The position numbers were made by a program, and so were the translations under genes. Shown here in pieces: positions 41,896 through 50,432 of a DNA stretch of 64,000 nt. The stretch is from Novosphingobium sp. PC22D (GTDB lineage Bacteria > Pseudomonadota > Alphaproteobacteria > Sphingomonadales > Sphingomonadaceae). Every line of letters starts with the position of its first letter. The first letter of the stretch is position 1. The stretch spans positions 226,632 through 290,631 of the forward strand of contig NZ_MWMO01000005.1 in the NCBI RefSeq assembly GCF_002556635.1, written 5' to 3'. The notes beneath the pieces are model-generated. The model searched no databases. It was not told the DNA's origin and saw only the letters and a program-made list of their open reading frames with translations.

Positions 41896-42518
41896 GCGGC
41901 GGCCCGATCGCGCGCCTGACCGGCGCCGTGCTGGTCGGCGCGACGCGCCTGCTCGTCGGTGGCCATGCCCGCTGGCAGGGCTGCGCGCCCGAACCGCGCC
42001 AGCGGATCTACTTCGCCAACCACGCGAGCCACCTCGATACCGTGATCCTCTGGTCGGCCCTGCCCCCGTCGCTGCGCCGCACGACCCACCCGGTCGCCGC
42101 GCGCGACTACTGGGACCGCGATCCGCTACGCCGCCATGTCGCGCGCGACGTGCTGGGGGCGGTGCTGGTCGAACGCCGCGCCCGTCGCGACCCGCTCGGC
42201 CCCTGCCGCGCGGCGCTGGCCGCAGGCGGGTCGCTGATCCTGTTTCCCGAAGGTACTCGCTGCGGCGGCGCGGAACCGGGCGCGTTCAAGGGCGGACTGC
42301 ACCATCTCGCCCGCGAGTTTCCCGTAGTCGAGCTCGTCCCCGTGCACCTCGACAACCTCTCGCGCGCCTTTCCCAAGGGCGCCATCCTGCCCGCGCCGAT
42401 CGTGTGCTCGGCCACCTTCGGCGCGCCGCTCGGCTTCGATCCGGCCGAGCCCAAGCACGCCTTCCTCGAACGCGCGCGGAGCGCCGTCTGCGCGCTCGGA
42501 CGGAGGATCGCGACATGA
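41892..42518 (+). CDS. PlsC-type 1-acylglycerol-3-phosphate acyltransferase
   Basis: A 208-aa acyltransferase with N-H-A-S-H-L-D (the HxxxxD catalytic motif, near 42-48) and F-P-E-G-T-R (near 116-121). It should acylate a lysophospholipid or lysophosphatidate at the membrane face. The start codon overlaps the preceding stop (ATGA at 41892-41895) and the stop overlaps the next start, so it is co-translated with the CDP-alcohol transferase and cytidylyltransferase genes. Confidence 0.88.
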   Translation: MSGGPIARLTGAVLVGATRLLVGGHARWQGCAPEPRQRIYFANHASHLDTVILWSALPPSLRRTTHPVAARDYWDRDPLRRHVARDVLGAVLVERRARRDPLGPCRAALAAGGSLILFPEGTRCGGAEPGAFKGGLHHLAREFPVVELVPVHLDNLSRAFPKGAILPAPIVCSATFGAPLGFDPAEPKHAFLERARSAVCALGRRIAT

Positions 42519-43453
42519 TCGAGACCCTGACCATCCTGCTCGGCGGCGTTGCCGGCCTCCTCGCGCTCGCCTCGCTGGCGGGCTGGCTGCTCGCGCGCCG
42601 CGCCTCGAGCGAGGAGGCCCGCGCGCTCGTCGCCAATCTCAACGCCCGCATCCGCGCCTGGTGGGCGATGGTGGCGATCTTCGCGGTGGCCTTCCTCGTC
42701 GGCAAGACGCTGACGATCGCGCTCTTCGCGCTGACCTCGTTCTATGCGCTGCGAGAGTTCCTCTCGATCACCCCGACGCGGGCCGAGGACCACCGCGCGG
42801 TCGCCGTGTCGTTCTACCTTTTCGTGCCGCTGCAATACTGGCTGATCGCGGACGGCTGGCAGACGCTGTTCCAGATCCTCATCCCGGTGTGGGCCTTCCT
42901 GCTGCTGCCCGTGCTCGCAGCGATCAAGGGCGAGACCGACGACTTCCTTGCCCGCACCGCGCGCATCCAGTGGGCGCTCATGCTGGCGGTGTTCTGCATC
43001 AGCCACGCCCCGGCGCTGCTGCTGCTCCACATCCCCGGCTTCGAGGGGCGCAATTTCCTGCTGCTGTTCTTCCTGATCGCCGTCGTCCAGCTTTCCGACG
43101 TGCTCCAGTACGTCTTCGGCAAGCTGCTCGGACGCCACCAGGTCGCGCCGCGCGTCAGCCCGGCCAAGACCTGGGAGGGCCTCGTCGGCGGCGGCCTCGC
43201 GGCGACGGCCGTCGGCGCCGCGCTCTGGTGGATCACGCCCTTCACGCCGGCCGAGGCGGGCGCGCTTGCTTTCGCGATCGTCGCGTCGGGCTTTGCCGGC
43301 GGGCTCGTGCTTTCGGCTGTGAAGCGCTCGCTCGGCGCCAAGGACTGGGGCGCGATGATCGAAGGCCACGGCGGTGTGCTCGACCGCATGGATTCGGTCA
43401 GCTTCGCCGCGCCGGTGTTCTTCCACCTCGTGAACTACTTTTTCGCCGCATGA
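42515..43453 (+). CDS. CdsA-like phosphatidate cytidylyltransferase (YnbB-like)
   Basis: A 312-aa polytopic protein with about eight helices. The CTP_transf_1 signature appears as V-S-P-A-K-T-W-E-G-L-V-G-G, and the terminal H-G-G-V-L-D-R-M-D-S matches CdsA. It would activate phosphatidate to CDP-diacylglycerol. Being coupled to a CDP-alcohol transferase and a PlsC, it could supply a second, dedicated CDP-lipid pool, as suggested for ynbAB. It is not the housekeeping cdsA by context (no dxr, rseP or uppS neighbours). The two hydrophobic N-terminal helices precede the conserved core. Confidence 0.87.
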   Translation: MIETLTILLGGVAGLLALASLAGWLLARRASSEEARALVANLNARIRAWWAMVAIFAVAFLVGKTLTIALFALTSFYALREFLSITPTRAEDHRAVAVSFYLFVPLQYWLIADGWQTLFQILIPVWAFLLLPVLAAIKGETDDFLARTARIQWALMLAVFCISHAPALLLLHIPGFEGRNFLLLFFLIAVVQLSDVLQYVFGKLLGRHQVAPRVSPAKTWEGLVGGGLAATAVGAALWWITPFTPAEAGALAFAIVASGFAGGLVLSAVKRSLGAKDWGAMIEGHGGVLDRMDSVSFAAPVFFHLVNYFFAA

Positions 43454-43585
43454 CCGCGCGCGCTGCACATTTGCCTTGCCACTGATGTCGGGGCGCGGTC
43501 CTGAACATTTCGCCCCCACAGGCACTTAACGGCTTGGCATGGTCATGCGACTACACCCCCGAAGCCGAACCGCCGGAGAGAATCC

Positions 43586-46500
43586 TTGTCCGCACCTGAC
43601 GTATCCCTGCTCGCCAAGCGGCGCTTCGGCCCGATGTTCGTCGTCCAGTTCATGGGCGCGTTCAACGACAACCTGCTCAAGTTCGCGCTGCTGTTCCTCG
43701 CCAATTTCGGCCTCTACGTGGCGGAACCGGACAAGGCCGAACTGCTCGCGGTGGTCTCGACCGGGCTGTTCATCCTGCCCTATTTCCTGTTCTCCGCGCT
43801 CGCCGGACAAGTCGCCGACCGCATCGACAAGGCGCGGCTCGTGCGCCTGGTCAAGCTCGCCGAAGTGGGCATCATGACGATCGGCCTTGCCGGATTCTGG
43901 TTCGAATCGGTCGCCGTCCTGCTCACCGCGTTGTTCCTGATGGGCATGCATTCGACCGTATTCGGCCCGGTCAAATACTCGATCCTGCCGCAGCATCTGC
44001 ACCGCGACGAGATCATGGGCGGCACCGGCCTGATCGAGGCGGGCACGTTCCTCGCGATCCTGGGCGGGCAGCTTCTCGCCGGGCTGATCCCCGCGTGGGA
44101 AGCGGGCCTCGCCGCGATGGGCATCGCCGTGATCGGCCTGGGCTTCGCGATGCTCGTGCCTCCAGCCCCGCCCACGCGCGGTGGCCATCCGGTCGACTGG
44201 AACGTGTTTCGCGGCACCTGGCACATCCTCAAGGTCGCCCACAAGGGCCGCGGCGTATGGCTGGCGATCCTCGGGGTGAGCTGGTTCTTCACCGCCGGCG
44301 CCGTGCTGATGAGCGAGTTCGCCCCGCTCGTTTCGGGATCGCTCGGCGCGCGGCAGGAAGTGGTCTCGCTGTTCCTCGTGCTCTTCTCGGTCTCGATCGC
44401 ACTCGGCAGCCTCGCGGTAAACCGCCTGCTCAAGGGCGAGGTCTCGGCGCGCTACGTGCCCGCGAGCGCGCTGGGGCTCGCGGCGGGGATGATCGATTTG
44501 TGGCTGTCTGCCAGCATGTTCCAGATCGTCACGCCCGATGCCACCATCGGCCAGTTCATCACGAACCCCGGCGCCTGGCGGGTCATGTTCGACGTCGTCG
44601 TGATCGCTGTCTCGGGCGGGATGTTCATCGTGCCGCTCTACGCGATCCTCCAGACTCATGCCGCGCCCGAAGAGCGCTCGCAGGTCATTGCCGCCAACAA
44701 CATCGTCAACGCGGGCGTCACGGTCGGCGTGGTGCTGGTGGTAGGCGCCATGCTCGGCGCGGGCACGAGCGTGCCCGGCGTGATCGGTGCGCTCGGATTC
44801 GCGACGCTGACCGTGGCGCTGATCTCGGTCTGGCTCCTGCCCGAAACGCTGTTCAAGTCGGTGGTGCGCGCAACGCTGAGGCTGATCTACCGAGTCGAGG
44901 TGAACGGCATGGAGAACATGCCCAAGGCGGGCGAGCGCGCCGTGGTGGTGGTCAACCATCTCAGCTTCCTCGACGGCCTGCTGCTCGGTGCCTTCCTGCC
45001 CGGCAAGCCGACCTTCGCGGTGGCGACCTACATCGCGAAGGCCTGGTGGATCCAGCCCTTCCTCAAGCTGTTCGAAGCCTTCCCGGTCGATCCGACCAAC
45101 CCGATGGCGGCCAAGGCGATGGTCAAGGCGGTGCGCGAGGGACGCACGCTGGTGATCTTCCCCGAGGGACGCATCACCGTGACCGGCGCGCTGATGAAGG
45201 TGTTCGACGGACCCGGCATGGTCGCCGACAAGGCCGACGCGCCGATCGTCCCCGTCCGCCTCGACGGCCCCCAGTACACGCTGTTCTCGCGGATGAAAGG
45301 CAAGGTGCGCCGCCGCTGGTTCCCAAAGGTGCGCATCACCGTGCTGCCGCAGCGCCGCTTCGCCATCGAAGGCGAGATGAGCGCGCGCCAGCGCCGCGCC
45401 ATCGCCGGACGCAAGCTCTACGACGAGATGAGCCGGATGATCTTCGATACCTCGCCGACGAACCGGACGCTCTACGAGGCGCTCGGCGAAGCGCGGCGCG
45501 TCCACGGCGGCAAGGCGCTCGTGGTGGAAGACATCAAGCGCGAACCGCTGAGCTACGACCGCCTGATCCTCGCCTCCGGGCTGCTCGGCAAGGAACTCGC
45601 CAGAGAGAGCAAGCCGGGCGAAACCGTAGGACTGCTGCTGCCCAACGTCAGCGGTGTCGTCGTCGCTTTCTTCGGGCTGCAGGCGCAAGGCAGGGTTCCG
45701 GCGATGCTCAACTTCACGGTCGGCCAGGCGAACATGGTCTCTGCCTGCGCGACCGCCGAGATCAGCACCGTGGTCACCGCGCGCGCCTTCGTCGAGCAGG
45801 CCAAGCTCGGCGCGCTGATCGCCGGTCTCGAGGCCGAGGGGCTGCGCGTGCTCTATCTCGAAGACCTCGCCGCGCGGATCTCCACCCCGGCGAAAGTATG
45901 GGGCATGCTCTCGAAGCGCGGGCCGATGCGCGCGCACAAGCACCTCAAGATCTCGCCCGACGCGCCCGCGGTGATCCTGTTCACCAGCGGCTCCGAGGGT
46001 ACACCCAAGGGCGTCGTGCTCTCCCACCGCAACCTGCTGGCGAACTGCGCGCAGCTTGCCGGGCGCATCGACTTCAACTCGTCCGACGTGGTGCTCAATG
46101 CGTTGCCGGTGTTCCACTCGTTCGGACTGACCGGCGGCACGCTGCTGCCGCTGCTCAACGGCATCCGCACCGTGTTCTACCCCAGCCCGTTGCACTACCG
46201 GATCGTCCCCGCCCTCGCCTACGATGCCAATGCGACGATCATGTTCGGCACCGACACCTTCCTCGCGGGCTACGCACGCATGGCGCACAGCTACGACTTC
46301 TATTCGCTGCGCTACATCTTCGCCGGCGCCGAGAAGGTGCGCGACGAGACCCGGCGGACCTATGCCGAAAAGTTCGGCCTCCGAATCCTCGAAGGCTACG
46401 GGGCGACCGAGGCGGCGCCGGTGATCGCGGTGAACACGCCGATGCACTTCAAGGCGGGCTCGGTGGGGCGGCTGCTTCCCGCGATCGAGGCGCGGCTCGA

Positions 46501-46981
46501 GGATGTGCCGGGCATCGAGGAGGGCGGGCGGCTCTACATCCGCGGGCCCAACGTCATGGCCGGCTACCTGCTCGCGAGCGCGCCCGGCGTGCTGCAGCCG
46601 CCCGAAGACGGCTGGCACGACACCGGCGACATCGTCACCATCGACGAGACCGGCTTCGTCACCATTCGCGGCCGGGCCAAGCGCTTCGCCAAGATCGGCG
46701 GCGAGATGGTATCGCTGCCCGCGGTCGAGGGCTATGCCGCAAAGGTCTGGCCGGACGCCGAGCACGCGGTCGTCACCCGGCCCGATCCCAAGAAGGGCGA
46801 GCAACTGGTGATGTTCACCACCGCGACGGACGCCGATGCCAAGACGCTCCAGCGGTGGGGCCGCGAGAACGGCGTCACCGAACTCATGCTCCCGCGTGAG
46901 ATCCGCGTGCTCGATGCCCTTCCCGTGCTGGGCACCGGCAAGCTCGACTATGTGACGATGGGCAAGATGGCGGCGGAGTAA
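43586..46981 (+). CDS. LplT-PlsC-Aas fusion: lysophospholipid transporter / acyltransferase / acyl-ACP synthetase
   Basis: A 1131-aa protein with three modules. Residues 1-about 415 are an MFS transporter like LplT (starts with F-M-G-A-F-N-D-N-L-L-K). About 430-625 is a PlsC acyltransferase with N457-H458-L-S-F-L-D463 and F525-P-E-G-R. About 640-1131 is an AMP-forming domain with F-T-S-G-S-E-G-T-P-K-G from 799 and a terminal T-G-K. E. coli encodes the transporter and the bifunctional Aas separately; the fusion would flip lysophospholipid inward and re-acylate it. It lies 132 bp after the CdsA-like gene, consistent with a lipid-remodelling locus. Such fusions exist in other alphaproteobacteria. 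Confidence 0.92.
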   Translation: MSAPDVSLLAKRRFGPMFVVQFMGAFNDNLLKFALLFLANFGLYVAEPDKAELLAVVSTGLFILPYFLFSALAGQVADRIDKARLVRLVKLAEVGIMTIGLAGFWFESVAVLLTALFLMGMHSTVFGPVKYSILPQHLHRDEIMGGTGLIEAGTFLAILGGQLLAGLIPAWEAGLAAMGIAVIGLGFAMLVPPAPPTRGGHPVDWNVFRGTWHILKVAHKGRGVWLAILGVSWFFTAGAVLMSEFAPLVSGSLGARQEVVSLFLVLFSVSIALGSLAVNRLLKGEVSARYVPASALGLAAGMIDLWLSASMFQIVTPDATIGQFITNPGAWRVMFDVVVIAVSGGMFIVPLYAILQTHAAPEERSQVIAANNIVNAGVTVGVVLVVGAMLGAGTSVPGVIGALGFATLTVALISVWLLPETLFKSVVRATLRLIYRVEVNGMENMPKAGERAVVVVNHLSFLDGLLLGAFLPGKPTFAVATYIAKAWWIQPFLKLFEAFPVDPTNPMAAKAMVKAVREGRTLVIFPEGRITVTGALMKVFDGPGMVADKADAPIVPVRLDGPQYTLFSRMKGKVRRRWFPKVRITVLPQRRFAIEGEMSARQRRAIAGRKLYDEMSRMIFDTSPTNRTLYEALGEARRVHGGKALVVEDIKREPLSYDRLILASGLLGKELARESKPGETVGLLLPNVSGVVVAFFGLQAQGRVPAMLNFTVGQANMVSACATAEISTVVTARAFVEQAKLGALIAGLEAEGLRVLYLEDLAARISTPAKVWGMLSKRGPMRAHKHLKISPDAPAVILFTSGSEGTPKGVVLSHRNLLANCAQLAGRIDFNSSDVVLNALPVFHSFGLTGGTLLPLLNGIRTVFYPSPLHYRIVPALAYDANATIMFGTDTFLAGYARMAHSYDFYSLRYIFAGAEKVRDETRRTYAEKFGLRILEGYGATEAAPVIAVNTPMHFKAGSVGRLLPAIEARLEDVPGIEEGGRLYIRGPNVMAGYLLASAPGVLQPPEDGWHDTGDIVTIDETGFVTIRGRAKRFAKIGGEMVSLPAVEGYAAKVWPDAEHAVVTRPDPKKGEQLVMFTTATDADAKTLQRWGRENGVTELMLPREIRVLDALPVLGTGKLDYVTMGKMAAE

Positions 46982-47003
46982 AGGCGCGCCGCCCCTCTAC
47001 CCG

Positions 47004-47396
47004 TCAGCCCAGGGCCCAGAACACCAGGCCCATCGCGAGGTAGGCGACAAGCCAGAAGCCGCAGTCTATCACGCGGCGCATCGGCTCGGTGCGGTTGCGC
47101 ATGTGCGTGAGCCAGACCGCGGGGATGGTGAAGAACAGCGCCAGCCCGCCCGACATCATGAAGTAGAGCCACGGCTTGACGTCCAGCGTCGCGCTTCCGA
47201 TCCGCGCGAAGTTGTGGCCGAGCATGATCGCGGCCAGCAGCATGACGAGTGCGACGACGGTATAGTTTCCGGTCTTCTTGGAATTGCCCGGCAGCATCTG
47301 CCGACCCGTGCGGAACAGCGGCCCGTGCCACACGATCCCCACCGCAACCGCCAGCGCCGCCGCCAGCAAGACCGCTATCCAGTTTACCGGGCCCAT
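47004..47396 (-). CDS. DUF1761 small membrane protein
   Basis: A 130-aa protein with four predicted transmembrane helices: N-W-I-A-V-L-L-A-A-A-L, a second starting V-V-A-L-V-M-L-L-A-A, a third around F-M-M-S-G-G-L-A-L-F-F, and a fourth near the C-terminus. The G-x-x-W-H/Y-G-P-L-F and D-x-G-F-x-L-V-A-Y pattern matches DUF1761, of unknown function. It converges on the lipid-remodelling gene with 22 bp between stops and diverges from rimO. Confidence 0.78.
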   Translation of the reverse strand: MGPVNWIAVLLAAALAVAVGIVWHGPLFRTGRQMLPGNSKKTGNYTVVALVMLLAAIMLGHNFARIGSATLDVKPWLYFMMSGGLALFFTIPAVWLTHMRNRTEPMRRVIDCGFWLVAYLAMGLVFWALG

Positions 47397-47465
47397 CTGC
47401 GCATCCTTCCCTTGTTCGCGCGCACGCTAGCCCAAAGCCGCGAACGGGTGTAGGGCGCGCCGCCA

Positions 47466-48851
47466 ATGACTGTGGAACTTCCCTCTCTGCGCAAGGTCGG
47501 CATGGTCAGCCTCGGCTGCCCCAAGGCGCTCGTCGATTCCGAACGCATCCTCACGCGGCTGCGCGCCGACGGTTATGCCATGAGCGCGGACTACCAGGGC
47601 GCCGACGTGGTGCTGGTGAACACGTGCGGTTTCCTCGATTCGGCCAAGGAGGAGAGCCTCGCCGCGATCGGCGAGGCGATCGCCGAAAACGGCCGCGTGA
47701 TCGTGACCGGCTGCATGGGCGAGGAAGCCGAGACGATCCGCGCGAAGTTTCCCCAGGTGCTCGCGGTGACCGGAGCGCATCAATACGAGGCGGTGGTCGA
47801 AGCGGTCCACGAGGCGGCGCCACCCGAACTCGGCCCCTATCTCGACCTCATTCCGCAATCCGCGCCCGACGAGGCGGGGATCAAGCTGACCCCGCGCCAT
47901 TACAGCTACCTGAAGATTTCAGAGGGCTGCAATCACGCGTGCAGCTTCTGCATCATCCCCCAGCTTCGCGGCAAGCTCACCAGCCGGCGGATCGACGCGG
48001 TGCTGCGCGAAGCGGAAAAGCTGGTCGCTGCGGGCACGCGCGAACTGCTCGTGATCAGCCAGGACACCTCGGCCTACGGCGTCGACATCTGGCATGAGGC
48101 ACGCGCCTTCCATGGCCGCGAGGTGCGCGCCCACATGACCGACCTCGCGCGCGAGTTGGGCGGCCTCGCCGCGCCCGACGGGACGCGGCCCTGGGTGCGG
48201 TTGCACTACGTCTATCCCTACCCGCACGTCGATGCGGTGATCCCGCTGATGGCCGAGGGACTGGTGACGCCCTATCTCGACATTCCCTTCCAGCATGCGA
48301 GCCCCTCGGTGCTCAAGGCGATGAAGCGCCCCGCCAACGAGGCCAAGGTGCTCGACCGGCTGCGCGCCTGGCGCGAGATCTGCCCCGACATCGCGGTGCG
48401 TTCCAGCTTCGTCGTCGGCTTTCCCGGCGAGAGCGACGCCGATTTCGAGTACCTGCTCGAGTGGCTCGAGGAAGCCCAGCTCGACCGGGTCGGCGCATTC
48501 CGCTTCGAACCCGTTGCCGGCGCCAGCGCCAACGACTTGCCCGGCGCGGTGCCCGAGGCGGTCAAGGAAGAGCGCTTCGCCCGGATCATGGGGAAGACCG
48601 CGGCGATCAGCGCGGCCAAGCTCCCGGCCAAGGTGGGCCGCACGCTTCCGGTGATCATCGACGAGATCGGCGAGCCGGACGAGGATGGCGACATCGGTGC
48701 CACCGGACGATCGCAGGCAGACGCTCCGGAGATCGACGGGGCCGTCTATTTGCGAAACGTCAATGACTCCGTTCAAGTCGGTGAAATCCTTGATGTTATC
48801 ATCGAGGATGCGGACGAACACGACCTCTACGGAGCGCCTTGCGCCGCCTGA
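47466..48851 (+). CDS. rimO: Ribosomal protein S12 methylthiotransferase RimO
   Basis: RimO is a radical-SAM enzyme that puts a methylthio group on Asp88 (E. coli) of ribosomal protein S12. The 461-aa protein has the N-terminal UPF0004 domain with the cluster cysteines (L-G-C-P-K-A, N-T-C-G-F, G-C-M-G), the radical-SAM triad C-N-H-A-C-S-F-C, and a C-terminal TRAM domain. The [11 protein letters not shown] start is diagnostic for RimO rather than MiaB. Its end is followed by a structured intergenic region with a strong terminator. Confidence 0.95.
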   Translation: MTVELPSLRKVGMVSLGCPKALVDSERILTRLRADGYAMSADYQGADVVLVNTCGFLDSAKEESLAAIGEAIAENGRVIVTGCMGEEAETIRAKFPQVLAVTGAHQYEAVVEAVHEAAPPELGPYLDLIPQSAPDEAGIKLTPRHYSYLKISEGCNHACSFCIIPQLRGKLTSRRIDAVLREAEKLVAAGTRELLVISQDTSAYGVDIWHEARAFHGREVRAHMTDLARELGGLAAPDGTRPWVRLHYVYPYPHVDAVIPLMAEGLVTPYLDIPFQHASPSVLKAMKRPANEAKVLDRLRAWREICPDIAVRSSFVVGFPGESDADFEYLLEWLEEAQLDRVGAFRFEPVAGASANDLPGAVPEAVKEERFARIMGKTAAISAAKLPAKVGRTLPVIIDEIGEPDEDGDIGATGRSQADAPEIDGAVYLRNVNDSVQVGEILDVIIEDADEHDLYGAPCAA

Positions 48852-48874
48852 TGGCTTCGCACACACGATGATTT

Positions 48875-49009
48875 GATTGCAAAAAGCGCAATCCTTGAAA
48901 ATCTTTTCGCACTTGCAGCAAAACCGGCCCTGGATCATAAAGAGACTGCCTTTCAGGCATCCTCTCCCAAAGACTTCCAAGGGCCGGTCGATTGACCGGC
49001 CCTTTTTTT
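48875..49009 (+). ncRNA. Candidate structured small RNA or attenuator leader
   Basis: The region after rimO folds on the plus strand into several elements. These are hairpin GATTGC-N7-GCAATC (48875-48893), hairpin TGCCT-TTC-AGGCA (48947-48959) and a strong terminator (48980-49009). In addition ACCGGCCCT (48923-48931) can pair with the 5' arm of the terminator (AGGGCCGGT, 48980-48988), which would undo it. A TTGATT hexamer at 48873 might be a -35. This could be a free sRNA, a rimO 3'-UTR product, or a leader for the gene at 49108. No Rfam family is recognised by eye. Confidence 0.4.
48980..49009 (+). terminator. Rho-independent terminator after rimO
   Basis: AGGGCCGGTC (48980-48989) and GACCGGCCCT (48994-49003) form a perfect 10-bp stem with a GATT loop, followed by seven T (49003-49009). 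It is a textbook intrinsic terminator, oriented for plus-strand transcripts (rimO or an intergenic RNA). Confidence 0.92.
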
Positions 49010-49107
49010 GCCCGGTCTCCGGGCGGGGCGATCGGGTCGTGCTCGCCGTCCGGCGAAGGCGCGCCTCGAGTCTGGCGGTGCGCGAGCAATTGGCCTAGTT
49101 CGCAGCC

Positions 49108-49869
49108 ATGGCCGATTCTTCCCGCATCTACACCGCCGCGCTGATCGTGATCGGCGACGAGATCCTGTCCGGCCGCACGCACGACAAGAACATCGCCCAG
49201 GTCGCGACCTGGCTCGGCGTCCAGGGCATCCGCCTCGCCGAAGTGCGCGTCGTCGCCGATGTCACGGCGGCGATCGTCGAAGCGGTCAACACGCTGCGCG
49301 CGCGCAACGACTACCTGTTCACCACCGGCGGCATCGGCCCGACGCACGACGACATCACCGTCGATGCCGTGTCCGAGGCCTTCGGCGTCGATGTGATCGT
49401 CCACCCCGAAGCGCGCGCGATCCTCGAAGGCTACTACGAGACCCGCGGCGGGCTGACCGACGCACGGCTGCGCATGGCCCGCGTGCCCGAGGGCGCCGAG
49501 CTGATCCCGAACCGCTATACCGGCGCCCCGGGTATCCGCTTCGATAACGTGTTCCTGATGGCCGGCGTGCCGCAGATCACCGCGGGCATGCTCGATGCGC
49601 TTTCCGGCACGCTCGAAGGTGGCGCGCCGCTGCTGTCCGAGACGATCGGCTGCTGGGTGCACGAAAGCGAGATCGCCGAACTGCTGCGTGAGACCGAAAA
49701 GACGCACCCCAACTGCCAGATCGGCAGTTATCCGTTCTGGCGCGAAGGCAAGACCGGCGCGAACTTCGTGATCCGCTCGGTCGACGCCGAGGATCTTGCC
49801 GCATGCAGCCGGGCGCTGATGGCCGGGCTCGAGGCGATCGACCGGCCGGCGTTTCCCGGTGGTATCTAG
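49108..49869 (+). CDS. CinA-like molybdopterin-binding (MoaB/Mog fold) protein
   Basis: A 253-aa protein matching the N-terminal half of CinA (competence/damage-inducible protein A). Seen: A-L-I-V-I-G-D-E-I-L-S-G-R near 12-24, F-T-T-G-G-I-G-P-T-H-D-D (the MPT-binding loop) near 71-82, and M-A-G-V-P. The C-terminal NMN-deamidase domain of full CinA is absent. The role is unclear: some such proteins have ADP-ribose or NMN-related activities. It overlaps the following lipoprotein gene by 11 bp in another frame. Confidence 0.88.
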   Translation: MADSSRIYTAALIVIGDEILSGRTHDKNIAQVATWLGVQGIRLAEVRVVADVTAAIVEAVNTLRARNDYLFTTGGIGPTHDDITVDAVSEAFGVDVIVHPEARAILEGYYETRGGLTDARLRMARVPEGAELIPNRYTGAPGIRFDNVFLMAGVPQITAGMLDALSGTLEGGAPLLSETIGCWVHESEIAELLRETEKTHPNCQIGSYPFWREGKTGANFVIRSVDAEDLAACSRALMAGLEAIDRPAFPGGI

Positions 49870-50428
49870 GAGCCTCGCGATCGTCGCTCCGGCCCTGATT
49901 CTGACCGGCTGCGCCGCCAGCGCGCGACTGAGCGAGCTCGAAACGCTGCTCGCCGCGCAGGACAGCGCCACCGCCGCGCTCGAGCAGTGGTGCGCGCGGC
50001 GCGGCCTCGCCGATCCGCCGACGATCCGCGCGGTGCCCGCCGCTCCGGACGCCGCGCCGCCCGCCCCGCCTGGCGATGCCCGCGCGCTGCTGGAAGCCGA
50101 TGCGCACGAGGCGCTCGCCTATCGCCACGTCGAGCTGACTTGCGGCGAGACCGTGCTCTCGGTGGCGCACAACTGGTACGTTCCGGCAAGGCTGACCGGG
50201 CCGATGAACGCCGCGCTCGCCGAAAGCGAAGCCTCGTTCGGCAAGGTCGCGGCGCCGCTCGCCTACCGGCGCGAACGGCTCGATTCGATCGAGGGTGCCG
50301 GCCCCGGCTGCCCGGCGGGCACCGTGCTCACCCATCGCGCGCTGTTGCGGCTGCCCGACTCGCGCCCGCTCGCGCTGCTGGTCGAGTGCTACACCGAGGC
50401 GAACCTGCGCCCCGACCCGGCAGGCTGA
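49859..50428 (+). CDS. Lipoprotein with possible chorismate-lyase-like fold
   Basis: A 189-aa protein starting at GTG 49859 within the end of the CinA-like gene. The N-terminus is a lipoprotein signal (L-T-G-C18). After a Pro/Ala linker, a domain with R-H-V-E-L-T-C, N-W-Y-V-P-A-R-L-T and P-L-A-Y-R-R-E-R resembles the chorismate lyase / UTRA fold, as judged by spacing of these segments; no catalytic residue set is obvious. It would be anchored in the outer or inner membrane on the periplasmic side. The family is unsure. Confidence 0.6.
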   Translation: MVSRSLAIVAPALILTGCAASARLSELETLLAAQDSATAALEQWCARRGLADPPTIRAVPAAPDAAPPAPPGDARALLEADAHEALAYRHVELTCGETVLSVAHNWYVPARLTGPMNAALAESEASFGKVAAPLAYRRERLDSIEGAGPGCPAGTVLTHRALLRLPDSRPLALLVECYTEANLRPDPAG

Positions 50429-50432
50429 GCCG

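Noticed and set aside
43526..46804. 1092-codon minus-strand frame
   Set aside because: Antisense to the LplT-PlsC-Aas fusion, low-complexity Arg/His/Asp composition.
47414..47445. GTTCGCG / CGCGAAC inverted repeat before rimO
   Set aside because: Seven-bp arms with 18-base spacing in GC-rich DNA; likely chance.
48877..49098. 73-codon frame after rimO
   Set aside because: It reads through a strong terminator hairpin and lacks a ribosome-binding site; the structure explains the region better.
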